The notes under the pieces were generated by a model. That model was not told the DNA's origin. It ran no database searches and was given only the letters and a program-made list of their open reading frames with translations. The position numbers and the translations under genes are program-made. Of a DNA stretch of 64,000 nt, positions 32,558 to 40,775 are shown one piece after another. The stretch spans positions 403,398-467,397 of the forward strand of contig NZ_LWLE01000023.1 in the NCBI RefSeq assembly GCF_001905125.1, given 5' to 3'. Every line of letters begins with the position of its first letter. Position 1 is the first letter of the stretch. The DNA is from Streptomyces sp. TSRI0281. GTDB lineage: Bacteria > Actinomycetota > Actinomycetes > Streptomycetales > Streptomycetaceae.

Positions 32558-32566
32558 GACCAGCAA

Positions 32567-32602
32567 CGATATCGCGGTTCAATCGATCCGAGAGCGATAT
32601 CG
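32567..32602. promoter_or_regulatory. Inverted repeat in the blaA-bla intergenic region, probable LysR site
   Basis: CGATATCGC (32567-32575) and GCGATATCG (32594-32602) are perfect inverted copies flanking a central TCAATCGATCCGA. The location directly before the LysR start and far upstream of the beta-lactamase start fits an autoregulatory BlaA binding site. Confidence 0.6.
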
Positions 32603-32640
32603 GTCTTGGACCTGGCGGCGACGGTGCTGTTTTTCTCCGG

Positions 32641-32688
32641 TCATGACCGTCGTGGGTCATGACCGTCGTAGTTCATGCCCGTCGTGCG
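32641..32688 (+). repeat. Three 16-bp tandem repeats upstream of the beta-lactamase gene
   Basis: Units start at 32641, 32657 and 32673 with consensus TCATGACCGTCGTGGG; the third has three or four changes. They lie within the promoter/leader of the beta-lactamase gene. Confidence 0.85.
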
Positions 32689-32706
32689 TTTCCGCCGATG
32701 TGCTCC

Positions 32707-32780
32707 ACGAACGACACGACGAACCGACCGACGACGAACGCCTGACGAACGACACGACGAACGACACGACGAACGAACGG
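32707..32780 (+). repeat. 12-bp tandem repeats in the leader of the beta-lactamase gene
   Basis: ACGAACGACACG occurs at 32707, 32745 and 32757, with variant copies at 32719 and 32769. The block ends just before the GGAGAG ribosome binding site. With the 16-bp repeats it fills most of the divergent region. Confidence 0.85.
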
Positions 32781-32794
32781 AGAGCCGCCCACCC

Positions 32795-33751
32795 ATGCGT
32801 ACCCGTATCTCCCGCCGCGCCGCACTCACCGGACTGACCGGCCTTGCCGCCACCCTGCCCCTCATCGGCTGCGGAACGACGGCGTCCGGTGCCGCGCCGG
32901 ATGCCACGCCACGACCCCCGTCCGGCTCCGGCTCCGGCTCCCCGGCCCCGTCTCCCGCCCCCGACAAGCGCCGGACGGACCGCGCGTTCGCCGCACTGGA
33001 GCGGAAGTTCGACGCCCGGCTGGGCGTCTACGCGCTCGACACCGGCAACGGCCTGTTCGTCACCCACCGGCCCGACGAACGCTTCGCCTACGCGTCCACC
33101 TGCAAGGCGCTGCTCGCCGCCGCCGTACTGGACAGGAATTCCCTGAAGGAACTCGGCCGGCGCGTACGGATCGGCCGCGACGTCCCCGTCGGACACTCAC
33201 CCGTCACCGAACGGGCCGTCGGCTCCGAGCTCACCCTGCGGGAACTGTGCGACGCCGCCGTCCGCTACAGCGACAACGGCGCGGCCAACCTCCTCTTCCG
33301 TGAACTCGGCGGTCCCAGGGGCCTACAGAGCGCCCTCGTCGCCATCGGCGACCGCGTCACCCGGTGCGACCGCTACGAGGTCGCCCTCAGCGACGCCGTC
33401 CCCGGCGATGTCCGTGACACCAGCACGGCGCGCGCCCTCGCCACCGACCTGCGCACCTACGTCCTGGACGACGCGCTCCCCGCCGGCAAACGAGCCGTGC
33501 TGACCGACTGGCTCAGGCGCAACACCACCGGCGACACGACCATCCGCGCCGGTGCCCCGGCCGGCTGGCAGGTCGGCGACAAGACCGGCAGCGGCGGGTA
33601 CGGCACGCGCAACGACATCGCGATCGTCTGGCCCCCGGACGCCGCGCCGATCGCCATCGCCGTCCTCTCCCGCCGCGACACCCGCGACGCCGAGCGCGAC
33701 GACGCACTCATCGCCGGAGCCGCCGAGGTCGCCCTCAACGCCCTGGCCTGA
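32795..33751 (+). CDS. Class A beta-lactamase, lipoprotein type
   Basis: A 318-residue protein. The signal has a twin-arginine-like SRRAALTG and a lipobox LIGCG (Cys27), so it is probably a Tat-exported lipoprotein. Class A motifs: STCK (Ser70-xx-Lys73), SDN in RYSDNGAANLLF, Glu166 in DRYEVALSDAVPGD, and KTG in VGDKTGSGGYG. Position 170 is Ser, where Asn is usual. It is controlled by the divergent blaA-blaB pair by analogy with S. cacaoi blaL. GGAGAG lies upstream of the ATG, though the start is twelve bases away. A perfect hairpin follows the stop. Confidence 0.92.
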   Translation: MRTRISRRAALTGLTGLAATLPLIGCGTTASGAAPDATPRPPSGSGSGSPAPSPAPDKRRTDRAFAALERKFDARLGVYALDTGNGLFVTHRPDERFAYASTCKALLAAAVLDRNSLKELGRRVRIGRDVPVGHSPVTERAVGSELTLRELCDAAVRYSDNGAANLLFRELGGPRGLQSALVAIGDRVTRCDRYEVALSDAVPGDVRDTSTARALATDLRTYVLDDALPAGKRAVLTDWLRRNTTGDTTIRAGAPAGWQVGDKTGSGGYGTRNDIAIVWPPDAAPIAIAVLSRRDTRDAERDDALIAGAAEVALNALA

Positions 33752-33839
33752 GTCCGGCCGGGCCGCGCCCCGGGCGCCCCGGTGCCTCCAGCCTCCCGGT
33801 GCCCCGGTCACCCCGGCGCCCCGGTCAGGGAAAACGGGT

Positions 33840-33880
33840 GCCCCGTGGCGGCTCGGGCGAACCCGGAGCCGCCACGGGGC
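33840..33880. terminator. Bidirectional hairpin terminator
   Basis: GCCCCGTGGCGGCTC (33840-33854) and GAGCCGCCACGGGGC (33866-33880) are perfect 15-base arms with an 11-base loop, between the beta-lactamase gene and a convergent gene. Confidence 0.85.
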
Positions 33881-33951
33881 GGGCCGTGCCGGTCGTCACT
33901 GGACCGGCGTGATCCCCGGCCTGCGCGACCGGGGCGGCCGGAGAGCGGTGC

Positions 33952-34314
33952 TCAGTTGAAGACCAGGACGTCGGTGCGCATCGGCAGCGGGCTGCTCCAG
34001 CCGATGTTGATCTTGAAAGTCACCAGTCCATTGCTGGGGGCGATGCTCGACACCTGGAAGGGCGCCGCGCCGACGAACCGGTTCCCGTTGCCGTCGATCT
34101 CGGAGGCCGTGATGACGACCGTCGAGTTGATCCCGATGACATTCCAGGGAAGCTGAAGGTTGAACGTCCCGTTCGACGGGGTCCACGTCCACCACGCCCG
34201 CCACACGGCGCCGACGTTACCGCCGATCGCCGCGATGCCCTGATCCCTGTCGGCGGCCTGTGAACTGCTTGCGATCCTCGGCACCTCGGTGGCGGAAGAT
34301 TCGGCTGCGGCCAT
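33952..34314 (-). CDS. Unrecognised 120-residue beta-rich protein
   Basis: The protein reads VWRAWWTWTPSNGTFNLQLP, then NSTVVITASEIDGNGNRFVG and NIGWSSPLPMRTDVLVFN. Its aromatic and beta-strand pattern suggests a small sandwich or lectin-like fold. There is no signal peptide, only a polar 30-residue N-terminus. GAGAGGAG lies six bases before the ATG, a strong start. It converges with the beta-lactamase gene. Function unknown. Confidence 0.7.
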   Translation of the reverse strand: MAAAESSATEVPRIASSSQAADRDQGIAAIGGNVGAVWRAWWTWTPSNGTFNLQLPWNVIGINSTVVITASEIDGNGNRFVGAAPFQVSSIAPSNGLVTFKINIGWSSPLPMRTDVLVFN

Positions 34315-34683
34315 GACGACTCCTCTCACGTCGCGGGAGCCCCCGAGAGCCCCCGCATACGTCGAGTGTCCGCCCATGTGCGCAGCGTCACAATCACTCG
34401 CGCGGGTGAACCTTCGGCGCGCCTCCGTGCCATCCGCGAAAACACCGTCCATGGCCACAGCCACCCACCGGGCGGGCGGACCGGCAGGACACGCTCCCGG
34501 TCCGCCCGGACGGCCGCACCACGGCCGCACCACCCGAGGAGGCGCCCCCGCTCGAAGGACGGCGGTCGTGCGCGCCGGACGCGATCGAGCTGAACGAGGG
34601 TGGCGTTTGTGGTGCGTGTCGTGCCGGTAGCACGCGCGTTGCCGGTGGTGCCGGCGGTGGCGCTTGTCGCGGGAACGCGCCCA
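34315..34683. other. Intergenic region, no gene seen
   Basis: About 370 bases upstream of the beta-rich protein gene. I see no coding frame or clean repeat. It should contain the promoter of that gene, but no consensus hexamers stand out. Confidence 0.4.
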
Positions 34684-35091
34684 TCAGGCGGCGTCGAGGG
34701 CCCCGGTGATCTTGCGGGTCATCTCGGCCAGGGTGGGGCTGGGCGCGCCCTTGTGGGCCGCGGTGGCCGCCTCGACAGCGACGATGACCGTGCTGCGGAA
34801 GTTGTCGGCCTCCGCCGGGTCCTGCTTCTTGAGCAGGCCCATCCCCGCCGTCAGGGCCGGCAGCACCTCGTCGGCGATGGCGGCCACGGACGTGCCGTTC
34901 AGCTTCACGCCCTTCGACTTCTCCGCGAGCACGTGCCCGACCGGGCCGGTCGCGGAGTGCAGGGCGATGCTGCCGCGGGTGGCGGCCTTGTGGGGCGAAC
35001 CGGCGGCGTCGGCGGCGGCCAGCAGCGTGACGGCGCCGTACGCGGCGGTGCGCAGGGTGTTCTTGTCCTGGTCGGTCAGGGTGATGGACAT
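34684..35091 (-). CDS. Conserved-looking 135-residue helical protein
   Basis: A small Ala-rich helical protein: MSITLTDQDKNTLRTAAYGA, AADAAGSPHKAATRGSIALH, GMGLLKKQDPAEADNFRSTV and PSPTLAEMTRKITGALDAA. AGAGGAG precedes the ATG. I recall similar proteins as hypothetical in Streptomyces, without a named function. It sits downstream of a cluster of operator-like repeats (35170-35237), so its expression is probably regulated tightly. Confidence 0.7.
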   Translation of the reverse strand: MSITLTDQDKNTLRTAAYGAVTLLAAADAAGSPHKAATRGSIALHSATGPVGHVLAEKSKGVKLNGTSVAAIADEVLPALTAGMGLLKKQDPAEADNFRSTVIVAVEAATAAHKGAPSPTLAEMTRKITGALDAA

Positions 35092-35169
35092 GATGGTGTG
35101 CTCCTCTGAATCCGCTTCGATTCCTGGTCTGCGCGGTGGTGGTTGACCACCCCCGCCTTCGTGACACCA

Positions 35170-35237
35170 TCATGGCACACACGTGGCGCCATGACGAGTC
35201 ATTCATGACGCCACGCGTGGCACAACTGGCGCCATGA
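35170..35237. promoter_or_regulatory. Cluster of operator-like repeats
   Basis: TGGCGCCATGA occurs perfectly at 35184-35194 and 35227-35237, and inverted with one mismatch at 35203-35213. CGTGGCGCCATGA (35182-35194) and TCATGACGCCACG (35203-35215) form a 13-base inverted repeat with one mismatch. A further half-site TCATGGCACA lies near 35170. Position: 80-150 bases upstream of the 135-residue protein gene, on whose strand it would act. Confidence 0.65.
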
Positions 35238-35324
35238 TGTGACTCCGACCAAGAAAACCGCAGATCAGTGGCGCTTTCCCGCTGGTGCCAACGCGGCCAT
35301 ATTCTCCGTGAACCCCATGGGCCC

Positions 35325-36338
35325 TCAGACGTTCAGCCGTGCCACGGCCCCCGTCAGCCCCTCCCATGCCTGTGCGGTGTCCGGTGTCGCGGCGTGCGGG
35401 GCGCGGAACACATCGAGGCAGGCGGCCACGTCGTCGAAGGCCCAGCGGAGCGCGTAGTAGGTGAGCCGGTCCCGGTCGGGCCGGTGGCCGGTCAGCTCCT
35501 CGTAGCGGGCGAGGTCGTCCGGGTCCGGGGAGCAGAGCCAGAGGTCACGCTCGGGCACCGCGAGGGCGACCGTGTCCCAGTCGACCAGCAGGTTCCGCCC
35601 GCCCGGGTCCAGGACGTTGCCCGGATGCGGTTCGCCGTGCGTCACGACCGGGGTGGGTGCCTGCCGGATCAGGCGCGCGGTCCGCTCGTCGAACTCCCCG
35701 AGCCGGTGGCGGAGACCGCGGGCGCTGTCCGTCAGCAGCGCGCGGCAGCGTTCGGCGTACGGGCCGCTGTCCGGCGCGAAGGCGTCCAACGGCTCGCGCA
35801 GAGCCGCTTCCAGCGGGGCGCGGTCCGGAAGTCCCGGCCGGTGCACCGGCGTCGCAGCGGGCGCGGGAGTGCGGTGCAGCACGGCCAGCCGTTCCACGAG
35901 CAGGCGGCGGTGCTCCGGCGGCAGTTCCTGCCCGAAGTGGCCCGCGGACGCGTCCAGGTACGGGAAGACGCTCACCGCGTACCGGTCCCCGAGCCGGCGC
36001 ACGGTGGCACCGGAGGAGGCCGTGGAGGAGGCAGCGGAGGAGGCCGTCCGCAGAGGTGCGACGACGAAGTCCAGACCGGCGTCCGCGTTCAGTGAGGCGG
36101 CCGTGTCCATCGCCCGGCGCAGGCCCTCCCGGGCCGCTTCCACACCCGCGCCGCAGTACGGCTTGTGCGCCAGGTCGGCCACCGTCACGAACCAGCGCCG
36201 CCCGTCGGCGGTCCGCGCGGTCCAGTGGTGATCGCCGAAGCCGACGGGCGCGTACGTCAGTGACGCGGGGGTCACTTCCCAGGCTGCGAGGGTGTCAGCG
36301 AGGGCGGACAGGTCGAGATCCATGGGCTGATCCTTCAT
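35325..36338 (-). CDS. APH-family phosphotransferase
   Basis: A 337-residue kinase-fold protein. The catalytic loop is VVTHGEPHPGNVLD (HGxxxxxN) and the DxD-like metal site is LLVDWDTVALA; WFVTVAD carries the N-lobe strand, but the usual Lys there is replaced in this spacing. It resembles spectinomycin or other aminoglycoside phosphotransferase-like proteins, which are frequent in Streptomyces with many substrates. ATG 36338 with TAGGGTG upstream is chosen; ATG 36323 is also possible. A poly-Ala/Ser stretch (residues about 98-108) is a lineage-specific loop. Confidence 0.8.
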   Translation of the reverse strand: MKDQPMDLDLSALADTLAAWEVTPASLTYAPVGFGDHHWTARTADGRRWFVTVADLAHKPYCGAGVEAAREGLRRAMDTAASLNADAGLDFVVAPLRTASSAASSTASSGATVRRLGDRYAVSVFPYLDASAGHFGQELPPEHRRLLVERLAVLHRTPAPAATPVHRPGLPDRAPLEAALREPLDAFAPDSGPYAERCRALLTDSARGLRHRLGEFDERTARLIRQAPTPVVTHGEPHPGNVLDPGGRNLLVDWDTVALAVPERDLWLCSPDPDDLARYEELTGHRPDRDRLTYYALRWAFDDVAACLDVFRAPHAATPDTAQAWEGLTGAVARLNV

Positions 36339-36405
36339 GCCGGCACCCTAACGAAGCCGCCGGAGCGCCCCTCCCGCGTCCGCGCCCGTCACCGGCCCGC
36401 GCCCG

Positions 36406-37077
36406 TCATCGGGCCGTGCCCGTGCCCGTGCCCGTGACCAGAGTCTGGAGCGCCGGAGCGTACAGGTCCGCCACGTGTTCGGCGGTGGCCGTGGAGGCCG
36501 CGCCCTCCCGGTGGAGGCTGAGCGTGGCACCCAGGCCGAGGAGGTGACCGGCGATCAGCTCGGCGCGCAGGGTCCGTTCGCGGCCGGGGAGGCGGGCCGC
36601 GAGGTGCTGGGTGATCTGCTCGTGGAAGCGGTCGCGCAGGAGGGAGCGCTCGTCGGTATTGCCGAGGGAGAAGACGACCCGGAGCAGCGGGTCCCGCTGC
36701 TGTTCCCGCCGGTGCCGCACGAGCGCGAGGACCATGTGGCGGCCGAGCCTCTCCAGCGGGGCGTCGAAGAGTTCCTCGGCGGCGGGCCCGAAGTCGGCGA
36801 CCGTGTTGAACAGGTCTTCCTTCCGGCCGAAGTGCTTGACCACCAGGGACGGGCTCACCCCGGCGTCGGCCGCGACGGCCCTGATGGTCACCTCGGCGTA
36901 CGGGCGCTGCGTGAACGCCCGCCGCGCGGACCGCAGGATCGCATCCTTGCCGGAGCCGGAATCAGAGCCGGAGCCGGAAACCGCGGCCCGGGTCCCGGCT
37001 GCCGGGACCGCCGAGGGAGCGGAAGCGGCCGAGCCTGCCGCCCCCGTCCGTGGATCCGTCATGGACCGGCCGGTCAT
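36406..37077 (-). CDS. TetR-family regulator
   Basis: A 223-residue protein with a Ser/Gly/Ala-rich 40-residue N-terminal tail, then a TetR DNA-binding domain: KDAILRSARRAFTQRPYAEV, TIRAVAADAGVSPSLVVKHF, GRKEDLFNTVADF. The C-terminal ligand domain is helical (YAPALQTLVTGTGTGTAR end). The ATG overlaps the MFS stop (ATGA), so repressor and exporter are made from one mRNA. Likely an autorepressor acting at the palindrome at 38644-38682. Confidence 0.88.
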   Translation of the reverse strand: MTGRSMTDPRTGAAGSAASAPSAVPAAGTRAAVSGSGSDSGSGKDAILRSARRAFTQRPYAEVTIRAVAADAGVSPSLVVKHFGRKEDLFNTVADFGPAAEELFDAPLERLGRHMVLALVRHRREQQRDPLLRVVFSLGNTDERSLLRDRFHEQITQHLAARLPGRERTLRAELIAGHLLGLGATLSLHREGAASTATAEHVADLYAPALQTLVTGTGTGTAR

Positions 37078-38555
37078 GCGCCCTCCTGGATGGGGATGGT
37101 CCGCGCACCGGCCTTCCGGTTCTCGCGAGTCGTTCCGACCGTACCCGCCTTCCCCCGGCCGCCCGGACCCGGCAGGCAGAGCGTGACGGCGAGGGCCAGC
37201 AGGGAGGCGCCCGCCGCGATCACGAAGACCAGCTCGTACGCCTGGAGCGTCGGGGCCGTGGCGCCGCCCACCTCGAAGGTGAGACCGGCGAGGACGGCGG
37301 CGACCGTCGCGCTGCAGAACGCCTGCCCGATCGACCTCATCAGCGTGTTCAGACCGTTGGCCGCCCCGGTCTCGCCCACCGGCACCCCGCGCATCACCAG
37401 CGCGGGCAGCGCCGAGTACGCGATGGCGGTGCCCGAGGAGACGACCGTCGCGCCCGCGATGATGAGCCACAGGCTGTGGCTCGTGAAGTACCGCACCCCG
37501 TACCCGACGGCCATGATCCCGGCAGCCAGGCCCAGGCTGACCTTCGGTCCGTACATGGTGGAGATCCGCGCCGACACGGGCGACAGCGCCACCATCGCCA
37601 GGCCCCCGGGCAGCAGGCACAGGCCGCTGACGACGAGCGAGGCGCCGAGCCCATAGCCCGTCGCCTTCGGCTCCTGCACCATCTGTGCGGTGACCAGGGA
37701 GTTGGCGTAGAACGCGAAGCCGATGAGCAGCGCCGCGATGTTGGTGAGCAGGACGGCCGGGCGGGCCGAGACCCGCAGATCGACCATCGGGTTGCGGACG
37801 CGGAGCTCGTACGCCCCCCAGAGCAGGCCGACGACCACGGCGGCGGCCAGCAGTCCGGTCGTACGCACCGACGTCCAGCCCCACTCCGCCCCCTGGGTGA
37901 CCGCGAGCAGCAGGCTGACCAGGGTGACCGACAGCCCGAGCGCTCCCACGGCGTCGAACCGTCCGCGGGAGCGGAGCGGTGACTCCGGTACGAGCCGGAG
38001 CACCAACACGATGTCGATCACGCCGATGACGCCCGAGACCCAGAACATGGTGTGCCAGTCGAAGTTCTCGATGACGAGCGCCGCGACCGGCAGGCCCACG
38101 GCCGCGCCGATGCCGAGCGTCGAGCTCATCAGCGCGACGGCGGACAGCACGCGCTCCGGCGGCAGTTCGTCCCGCAGGATGCTGATGCCCAGCGGTACGA
38201 CGGCGAGCGCGGCGCCCTGCAACGCCCGGCCGGTGATCAGTACGCCGATGTGGGAGCTGACCGCACACAGCACCGAGCCGACGACCAGCACGCCGAGCGA
38301 GGCCACCAGCACGCGCCGCTTGCCGTACATGTCACCGACCCGGCCGAGCACCGGAGTGAACACGGCACCCGTCAGCAGCGTCACGGTGACCAGCCAGCTC
38401 GCGGCGGCGGGGGTGGCGCCGGTGAGCTCCGGTATGTGCGGGAGGAGCGGGACGACGATCGTCTGCATGACCGCGACGACGACGCCGCAGAAGGCCAGGA
38501 CGCCGACGGCGAAGCGGGGGTGAGGGGCGGTCGTTGCGGCTGTGTCCGCAGGCAT
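37074..38555 (-). CDS. MFS exporter (EmrB/QacA-like, 14 TM)
   Basis: A 493-residue permease with about 14 hydrophobic segments. Typical DHA2 pieces: ASWLVTVTLLTGAVFTPVLG, motif A GRVGDMYGKRRVLVAS, and motif C-like STLGIGAAVGLPVAALVIEN. GGAG lies five bases upstream of the ATG 38555. Family members expel drugs and antibiotics by proton antiport. It shares a transcript with the TetR gene and is presumably induced when ligand releases the repressor. Substrate unknown. Confidence 0.92.
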   Translation of the reverse strand: MPADTAATTAPHPRFAVGVLAFCGVVVAVMQTIVVPLLPHIPELTGATPAAASWLVTVTLLTGAVFTPVLGRVGDMYGKRRVLVASLGVLVVGSVLCAVSSHIGVLITGRALQGAALAVVPLGISILRDELPPERVLSAVALMSSTLGIGAAVGLPVAALVIENFDWHTMFWVSGVIGVIDIVLVLRLVPESPLRSRGRFDAVGALGLSVTLVSLLLAVTQGAEWGWTSVRTTGLLAAAVVVGLLWGAYELRVRNPMVDLRVSARPAVLLTNIAALLIGFAFYANSLVTAQMVQEPKATGYGLGASLVVSGLCLLPGGLAMVALSPVSARISTMYGPKVSLGLAAGIMAVGYGVRYFTSHSLWLIIAGATVVSSGTAIAYSALPALVMRGVPVGETGAANGLNTLMRSIGQAFCSATVAAVLAGLTFEVGGATAPTLQAYELVFVIAAGASLLALAVTLCLPGPGGRGKAGTVGTTRENRKAGARTIPIQEGA

Positions 38556-38643
38556 GCGATCTCCGTGGTCGGGTCCGGTCGAGTCCTGTCGGGTCCTGTC
38601 GGCGCGAGAGAGGACGCACGGCCGGGAGGGAGCGGGAGCAGAG

Positions 38644-38682
38644 GTGCACAAGCGTTCACCTTGAGGGTAAACGCTTGTGCAC
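38644..38682. promoter_or_regulatory. Long palindrome upstream of the MFS-TetR operon
   Basis: GTGCACAAGCGTT (38644-38656) and AACGCTTGTGCAC (38670-38682) are perfect 13-base arms; inside them ACC and GGT continue the symmetry around TTGAG. It lies about 90 bases before the exporter start and is a strong candidate for the TetR operator. The divergent membrane-protein gene begins 135 bases on the other side. Confidence 0.75.
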
Positions 38683-38816
38683 CCCTGTGGGCGACCGGGC
38701 GTCCGAACAGCGCGTTAGCCTCGGTGGCGAGACCTGACGACGGCTCGGCGGCCTCGACGGCGAGAGCCGGGGGCCGGAGGCCGGGAGTCGAGAACACGAG
38801 AGCGAAGGTGGCGGCA

Positions 38817-39119
38817 ATGGCGAAGGTTCCGGCAGCGGCAGTGGCTGCGAGCGGACTTGTCGGGGGTTACGGCGTCGCCCGGTGGACCAAGAAGCGGCCA
38901 CTGGGCGGGGTCGCGCTCGCCGCCGCCGGGTCTCTCGCCGCGTACGGGTGGAACCGGCAGGCGGGCCCCCGCGCGGCGGCCGGACTGACCGTCGCCTATG
39001 TCGCCGCGTTCGCCGGATCGCACCCGCTCGCCAAGAAGGTCGGCGCGTGGCCCGCCGTGTTCGCCGTCGCGGGCGGCGTGGCCGCCGCGTCCTGGGCGGT
39101 CACCCGCCGCGCCGCCTGA
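38817..39119 (+). CDS. Small membrane protein
   Basis: A 100-residue protein with three or four hydrophobic segments (AAAVAASGLVGGYGVARW, LGGVALAAAGSLAAYGWN, GLTVAYVAAFAGSHPLAK, PAVFAVAGGVAAASWAVT). AAGGTGG precedes the ATG. It looks like a conserved Streptomyces membrane protein of unknown function. A perfect hairpin terminator follows 35 bases after the stop. Confidence 0.75.
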   Translation: MAKVPAAAVAASGLVGGYGVARWTKKRPLGGVALAAAGSLAAYGWNRQAGPRAAAGLTVAYVAAFAGSHPLAKKVGAWPAVFAVAGGVAAASWAVTRRAA

Positions 39120-39154
39120 GGAACGCACCACCGGCTGGCACCCGCAGGCACCCG

Positions 39155-39184
39155 CAGGGCCTCTCGTCCGAACGAGAGGCCCTG
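39155..39184 (+). terminator. Hairpin after the small membrane protein gene
   Basis: CAGGGCCTCTCGT (39155-39167) and ACGAGAGGCCCTG (39172-39184) are perfect 13-base arms with a four-base loop. Confidence 0.85.
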
Positions 39185-39195
39185 CTCCGGTCCCT

Positions 39196-39280
39196 GACCC
39201 GGACGAGAGGTCTCGACCCGGACGAGAGGCCTCGACCCGGACGAGAGGCCCCGACCCGGGGCCGACCCGGACAAGAGGTC
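39196..39280. repeat. 19-bp tandem repeat next to the terminator
   Basis: Copies of GACCCGGACGAGAGGYCTC begin at 39196, 39215 and 39234, with partial copies at 39253 and 39264. The word CGAGAGG also occurs in the terminator arms, so the array may have grown from the hairpin. No CRISPR-like spacer pattern. Confidence 0.8.
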
Positions 39281-39299
39281 CCGCTCCGGGGGCCGGCCC

Positions 39300-40775
39300 C
39301 TACGCCCCCAACCCCCGCGACACCGTGTAGATGACCAGCCCCGCCAACGCGCCCACCACCGTGCCGTTGATCCGGATGAACTGGAGGTCACGGCCGATGT
39401 GCGCCTCGATCTTCTTCGAGGTCTGGTCCGCGTCCCAGCCCGCCACCGTGTCGCTGATCAGTGAGGTGATCTCCGCGCGGTACGTCGTGACGACATACGC
39501 CGCCGCGTCCTCCAGCCAGCCGTCCAGCTTGGCCTGCAGACGCTCGTCCGTCGCCAGCCGGGCGCCCAGCGACATCAGCGAGGCGCGGGCCCGCAGCCGC
39601 AGTTCGCTCTGCTCGTCCTCCGCCGCCGCCATGATCATCGTGCGTACGGAGGACCAGGCCGACGCGATGACGTCCTGGACCTCACGGCGGCCCAGCACCT
39701 CCGACTTCAGCCGCTCCACCCTGGCCCGGGTGTCGGAGTCCGTCTGGAGATCCGCCGCGAAATCCGTCAGGAACGTGTCGATCGAGCCGCGCGCCGGGTG
39801 CTCCGGCATGTCGCGCATCTCCGTGATGAAGCGCAGCAGCTCCTTGTAGACCCGCTCCCCCACCCGCTTGTCCACGAAGCGCGGTGTCCACCCCGGCGCC
39901 CCGCCCTGCACCGCGTCCATCACCGAGTCGCCGTGCTCCACCAGCCAGTCGTGCGCCCGTACGCAGACGAGGTCCACGACCCTGCGGTGCCCCCCGTCCG
40001 CGACGACCTTCTCCAGCATCTTGCCGAGTCCGGGGCCGACCTCCACCGCGTCCGCCCGCCGGGTGATCGCCTCGCCGACCACCGCCTGGACGTCCGAGTC
40101 CCGCAGGACGGTCAGCGCACCGCGCAGCGCGGTCGCCAGCTCGGCGGTGACCCGGTCGGCGTGATCCGGCTCCGCGAGCCAGGCACCCACCCGCCGGCCG
40201 ACTCCCAGAGCGTGAATTCGGTCACGAACGACCCCTGAGGAGAGAAAGTTTTCCCCCACGAAGGAACCAAGTGACGCTCCGAGCTGATCCTTCTTGGTGG
40301 GAATGATGGCGGTGTGCGGGATGGGCAGGCCGAGCGGGCGCCGGAAGAGCGCCGTGACGGCGAACCAGTCCGCCAGCGCACCCACCATTCCCGCTTCGGC
40401 AGCCGCCGCGACGTAGCCCGGCCAGCCGCCCACACCCGCGTTCTTCGCCCAGGTGGCGAGGACGTACACGAGCGCGACGAGCAGAAGGAGACCGGTGGCG
40501 GTGGTCTTCATACGGCGTACTCCGCGCCGCTTCTCCTCGTCGGCGGCGGTGTACGCGAACGAGGCGAGCGGCGAGGCCGCCCGGCGCCCGGAACCGGACC
40601 CGTCCTCCGGGTCCGGCGGCGTGCCGGACCCGCCCTCCGCGTGCCCCTGCCCCTCCGGGACCTGCCGGTCCTGTGGGCCCTCCACTGACTTCTGCACCGC
40701 GTCCTGCTCTCCGGCTCCGGCCCGTTCCATCCGCTCCACCCGTCCGCGTACGCATCGCCCCCGCGCCGTACGCAT
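39300..40775 (-). CDS. DUF445 membrane protein
   Basis: A 491-residue protein. After a disordered ~85-residue N-terminus rich in Gly/Glu/Pro, a hydrophobic helix TTATGLLLLVALVYVLATWA appears, then the family hallmark GMVGALADWFAVTALFRRPL followed by GLPIPHTAIIPTKKDQLGAS and GENFL. A long helical region and a C-terminal TM (TVVGALAGLVIYTVSRGLGA) complete it. DUF445 is widespread and without firm function. ATG 40775 is chosen for GAGG eight bases upstream; ATG 40730 is an alternative. It is divergent from the SGNH hydrolase gene. Confidence 0.88.
   Translation of the reverse strand: MRTARGRCVRGRVERMERAGAGEQDAVQKSVEGPQDRQVPEGQGHAEGGSGTPPDPEDGSGSGRRAASPLASFAYTAADEEKRRGVRRMKTTATGLLLLVALVYVLATWAKNAGVGGWPGYVAAAAEAGMVGALADWFAVTALFRRPLGLPIPHTAIIPTKKDQLGASLGSFVGENFLSSGVVRDRIHALGVGRRVGAWLAEPDHADRVTAELATALRGALTVLRDSDVQAVVGEAITRRADAVEVGPGLGKMLEKVVADGGHRRVVDLVCVRAHDWLVEHGDSVMDAVQGGAPGWTPRFVDKRVGERVYKELLRFITEMRDMPEHPARGSIDTFLTDFAADLQTDSDTRARVERLKSEVLGRREVQDVIASAWSSVRTMIMAAAEDEQSELRLRARASLMSLGARLATDERLQAKLDGWLEDAAAYVVTTYRAEITSLISDTVAGWDADQTSKKIEAHIGRDLQFIRINGTVVGALAGLVIYTVSRGLGA

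Noticed and set aside
39196..39280. Possible CRISPR array
   Set aside because: Units are contiguous with no unique spacers and no cas genes are present.
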